From Streptomyces sp. PKU-EA00015 (GTDB taxonomy: Bacteria; Actinomycetota; Actinomycetes; Streptomycetales; Streptomycetaceae), in NCBI RefSeq assembly GCF_013387495.1, contig NZ_JABZEE010000011.1:217456-281455 (forward strand): 64,000 nt of DNA. The letters are read 5' to 3'. The stretch's first letter is position 1. Each line of letters starts with the position of its first letter. A program made the position numbers and the translations under genes. This document shows, piece by piece, positions 62,061 through 64,000 of this stretch. A model generated the notes under the pieces. It worked only from the letters and a program-made list of their open reading frames with translations. It was not told the DNA's origin and ran no database searches.

Positions 62061-62225
62061 GGGCAGTCCTCCGAGCGGGCCGCGCTGATCTATCAGCACT
62101 CGAACTTGGAACGTCAGCGGGAGGTGGCCGACGGGATCGACGCCCGTGTCCGCGCCGAGCGTGAGAAGGCCGACAGCGTGCCCGATGATCAGGCATCGGG
62201 CACGGAACGGGCACGCGAAGCCTGA
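62061..62225 (+). pseudogene. C-terminal fragment of a tyrosine integrase
   Basis: The frame ending at TGA 62225 encodes GQSSERAALIYQHSNLERQ and a charged tail ending SGTERAREA. ALIYQH contains the nucleophilic Tyr of actinomycete phage/plasmid integrases, and GQSS stands for the usual GHSS. The N-terminal and most of the catalytic domain are gone at the junction with the IS110 remnant. It lies 52 bp from the tRNA att site, the usual place for an integrase gene end. Confidence 0.82.
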
Positions 62226-62276
62226 TCCGGTCTAGACAACAAGGAAGCCCCGGGCCGCTGGCCTGGGGCTTTTGCA

Positions 62277-62350
62277 TGGAGCGGGTGACGGGAATCGAAC
62301 CCGCGCTCTGAGCTTGGGAAGCTCATGTTCTACCATTAAACTACACCCGC
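62277..62350 (-). tRNA. tRNA-Gly(CCC)
   Basis: 74 nt with encoded CCA. Acceptor GCGGGTG/CACCCGC, anticodon stem TGAGC/GCTCA with loop TTCCCAA (anticodon CCC), T arm GCGGG-TTCGATT-CCCGT. It is intact; its 3' 44 bp are repeated at 59053-59096, showing use as an integration site. A TAGAGT -10-like box lies about 38 bp upstream (62388-62393, minus strand). Confidence 0.95.
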
Positions 62351-62571
62351 GTAGCGCACCGGTGATCGGTGCCGCATCGTCGCACACTCTACCCCATCGC
62401 CCGCCCCCCGGTGCATGACGCCGCGGGGTGTTCGTGTTTCCGGGAGGGCGGATGCGGGTGCCTGGCACGGGAGTTGAGGCGTAACCTCGGGGCGCGGAGT
62501 GCCGCCTCGGGTGGCGTCTGGATCATCCCCTAATGTGGGCGTTCGTCCGCATTCGTTGGGGAAGGGGCCCG

Positions 62572-62748
62572 ATGGACCTGATGGAGCGCACCGTCGTCCG
62601 CTGTGCCGAGGGGCACGTGTTCACCACCGCTTCGTTTCCGATGCAGCAGCTCGGTCCCGACCGGCTCGGGCCGGGGCGGCTGATCCGGTGTCCTCGATGT
62701 GCGCGGCTGCGGCATGCCGTGCCCGTCGTGGAGCAGAACAAGCGGTAG
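62572..62748 (+). CDS. Small zinc-ribbon-like protein
   Basis: 58 residues from ATG 62572 with GAAGGGG upstream. [10 protein letters not shown] and [12 protein letters not shown] give three or four Cys/His ligands (C-x2-H and CxxC), a short zinc ribbon. No known function; precedes dcd by 73 bp. Confidence 0.65.
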   Translation: MDLMERTVVRCAEGHVFTTASFPMQQLGPDRLGPGRLIRCPRCARLRHAVPVVEQNKR

Positions 62749-62821
62749 CCGAGGCGGCGGCCGGGCGCGCGGGCAGGTGTCCGATTGGGGGCCGCCCGCG
62801 CGCTCTGCGTATCCTCGGGAC

Positions 62822-63397
62822 GTGCTTCTCTCAGACAAGGACATCCGGGCCGAGATCGACGCCGGGCGCGTGCGTATCGATCCGTACGACGAATCCATGG
62901 TGCAGCCCTCGAGCATCGACGTGCGGCTGGACCGCTACTTCCGGGTGTTCGAGAATCACCGTTACCCCCACATCGACCCCGCCGTCGAGCAGGCCGACCT
63001 GACGCGGCTCGTCGAGCCGGAGGGCGACGAGGCGTTCATCCTCCACCCGGGCGAGTTCGTGCTCGCCTCGACCTACGAGGTCATCTCGCTGCCGGACGAC
63101 ATCGCGTCGAGGCTGGAGGGGAAGAGCTCCCTCGGGCGGCTCGGCCTGGTGACGCACTCCACGGCCGGCTTCATCGACCCCGGGTTCTCCGGGCACGTGA
63201 CCCTGGAGCTGTCGAACCTCGCCACGCTGCCGATCAAGCTCTGGCCGGGCATGAAGATCGGACAGCTCTGCATGTTCCGGCTCAGCTCACCCGCAGAGGA
63301 GCCGTACGGAAGCGAGCGGTACGGATCCCGGTATCAGGGCCAGCGGGGGCCGACGGCCTCCAGGTCCTTCATGAATTTCCATCGGACGCAGGTGTGA
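62822..63397 (+). CDS. dcd: dCTP deaminase
   Basis: 191 residues from GTG 62822. [20 protein letters not shown] and [19 protein letters not shown] open the trimeric dUTPase-like fold; [24 protein letters not shown] contains the catalytic Ser/Arg/Glu region. It converts dCTP to dUTP for thymidylate synthesis. No ribosome site is present: TATCCT stands 7 nt before the start, so the mRNA is probably leaderless. Confidence 0.95.
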   Translation: MLLSDKDIRAEIDAGRVRIDPYDESMVQPSSIDVRLDRYFRVFENHRYPHIDPAVEQADLTRLVEPEGDEAFILHPGEFVLASTYEVISLPDDIASRLEGKSSLGRLGLVTHSTAGFIDPGFSGHVTLELSNLATLPIKLWPGMKIGQLCMFRLSSPAEEPYGSERYGSRYQGQRGPTASRSFMNFHRTQV

Positions 63398-63411
63398 GGG
63401 CCGGATCGAAC

Positions 63412-63909
63412 ATGAGTGACGTACGGGAGAACCTGACGTACGAGCGGTTCGGCGGCGCGATCCGTGAGCTCGCGCAGACCATCGCGGACGACGGCTACGA
63501 GCCCGACATCGTGCTCTCCATCGCGCGCGGCGGCGTCTTCGTCGCCGGCGGTCTCGCCTACGCGCTGGACTGCAAGAACATCCACCTGGTCAACGTGGAG
63601 TTCTACACCGGCGTGGGGACGACGCTGGAGATGCCGGTCATGCTGGCGCCGGTGCCCAACGCCATCGACTTCTCCGACAAGAAGGTCCTGATCGCCGACG
63701 ACGTCGCCGACACGGGCAAGACGCTCAAGCTCGTCCACGACTTCTGCGTCGACCACGTCGCCGAGGTCCGCAGCGCCGTGATCTACGAGAAGTCGCACTC
63801 GCTGGTGAAGTGCGAGTACGTCTGGAAGCGCACCGACGACTGGATCAACTTCCCCTGGAGCGTGGAGAAGCCCGTCGTCCGCAGGTCCGGGCAGGTCCTC
63901 GACGCGTAG
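63412..63909 (+). CDS. Phosphoribosyltransferase family protein
   Basis: 165 residues. VLSIARGGVFVAGGLAYALD is the first substrate loop and VLIADDVADTGKTLKLV the PRPP-binding loop of type I phosphoribosyltransferases. Probably a purine-base salvage enzyme (hypoxanthine/xanthine type). Begins 14 nt after dcd, so the two are in one nucleotide-metabolism operon. Confidence 0.92.
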   Translation: MSDVRENLTYERFGGAIRELAQTIADDGYEPDIVLSIARGGVFVAGGLAYALDCKNIHLVNVEFYTGVGTTLEMPVMLAPVPNAIDFSDKKVLIADDVADTGKTLKLVHDFCVDHVAEVRSAVIYEKSHSLVKCEYVWKRTDDWINFPWSVEKPVVRRSGQVLDA

Positions 63910-63937
63910 GACATCGCGCAGGACTCCGCGGCGACGC

Positions 63938-63967
63938 GGAAAGGCCCCCGCCGGCGGGGGCCTTTCC
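63938..63967. terminator. Bidirectional intrinsic terminator
   Basis: GGAAAGGCCCCCG and CGGGGGCCTTTCC are exact inverted arms with a 4-nt tip. It lies 28 bp after the phosphoribosyltransferase stop and 10 bp after the stop of a convergent gene. Confidence 0.85.
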
Positions 63968-63977
63968 GCTGCCCGGA

Positions 63978-64000
63978 TCAGATCGTGCCGAGCTTGATGA
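63978..64000 (-). CDS. Last codons of a convergent gene (cut by window edge)
   Basis: The minus strand ends IKLGTI then TGA at 63980-63978, right before the shared terminator. Too little remains to name the protein. Confidence 0.4.

Larger units (their letters stand above)
59097..62320. mobile_element. Remnant of an integrative element in tRNA-Gly(CCC)
   Basis: 3.2 kb between the 44-bp repeats. Contents: three small genes, two copies of a 31-bp IS110-like end sequence, a broken IS110-type transposase gene, and the last 54 codons of a tyrosine integrase ending just before the right att site. The integrase next to att and the tRNA target match actinomycete integrative-conjugative elements (pSAM2/SLP1 kind). 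Replication and transfer genes are absent, so it is a remnant that cannot excise on its own. 59097-59372 has no supported gene. Confidence 0.8.

Overview
The window is very high in G+C and carries a dense, Streptomyces-like gene set: WhiB-family regulator, rare GTG starts with GGAGG-type ribosome sites, a DUF6126/DUF4239/DUF5994 background, a Cys-free bL32 beside a COG0523 GTPase, and an integrated-element scar in tRNA-Gly. I read it as chromosomal DNA of a Streptomyces or close relative. No database search was possible; family names come from recognised motifs and gene order.

Layout. 1-16 kb is mostly household and regulatory: an exonuclease/endonuclease/phosphatase protein cut by the window edge, an FMN reductase, a DrrAB-type ABC exporter followed by a decayed MerR gene, a large AAA/STAND ATPase with four 19-bp tandem repeats upstream, a stress protein, a two-component flavin monooxygenase/reductase pair, 2,4-dienoyl-CoA reductase and a septum-formation lipoprotein. 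16-29 kb holds an Imm49-containing protein, CorA, a Zur-type zinc operon (rpmF-cobW), an ArsR/flavoprotein/MFS cluster, a Ser/Thr kinase with a PP2C phosphatase, and a DeoR/MFS pair.

29.3-37.8 kb is a self-contained fructan/fructose locus: secreted GH32 enzyme, PfkB kinase, FrcBCA-like ABC importer and a LacI repressor. Two near-identical long palindromes (32051-32080, 33326-33357) tie the divergent transcription units together. Proposed logic: the GH32 enzyme releases fructose outside, the ABC system imports it, the kinase phosphorylates it, and the LacI protein represses the set.

37.8-49.7 kb is a siphovirus-type tail cassette without any recognisable capsid, portal, terminase or integrase gene: XRE and WhiB-like regulators, small DNA-binding proteins, tail terminator, tail tube, a tail-assembly chaperone with a probable -1 frameshift, a short tape measure, distal tail and hub proteins, a variable tail-fibre gene, an amidase and a small membrane protein. 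This is the best candidate for an under-described system: an F-type (non-contractile) tailocin or a tamed tail module. It is bounded by a fragment of a subtilase gene.

50-59 kb is accessory: a SpoIIE-type phosphatase, two divergent DUF5994 operons, a TPR protein with a perfect 480-bp internal tandem duplication, a SMI1/KNR4 protein and orphan genes. 59.0-62.3 kb is the wreck of an integrative element in tRNA-Gly(CCC): a 44-bp att duplication, the C-terminal end of a tyrosine integrase, a truncated and frameshifted IS110-type transposase and three small cargo genes. Core genes (dcd, a phosphoribosyltransferase) resume at 62.5 kb.
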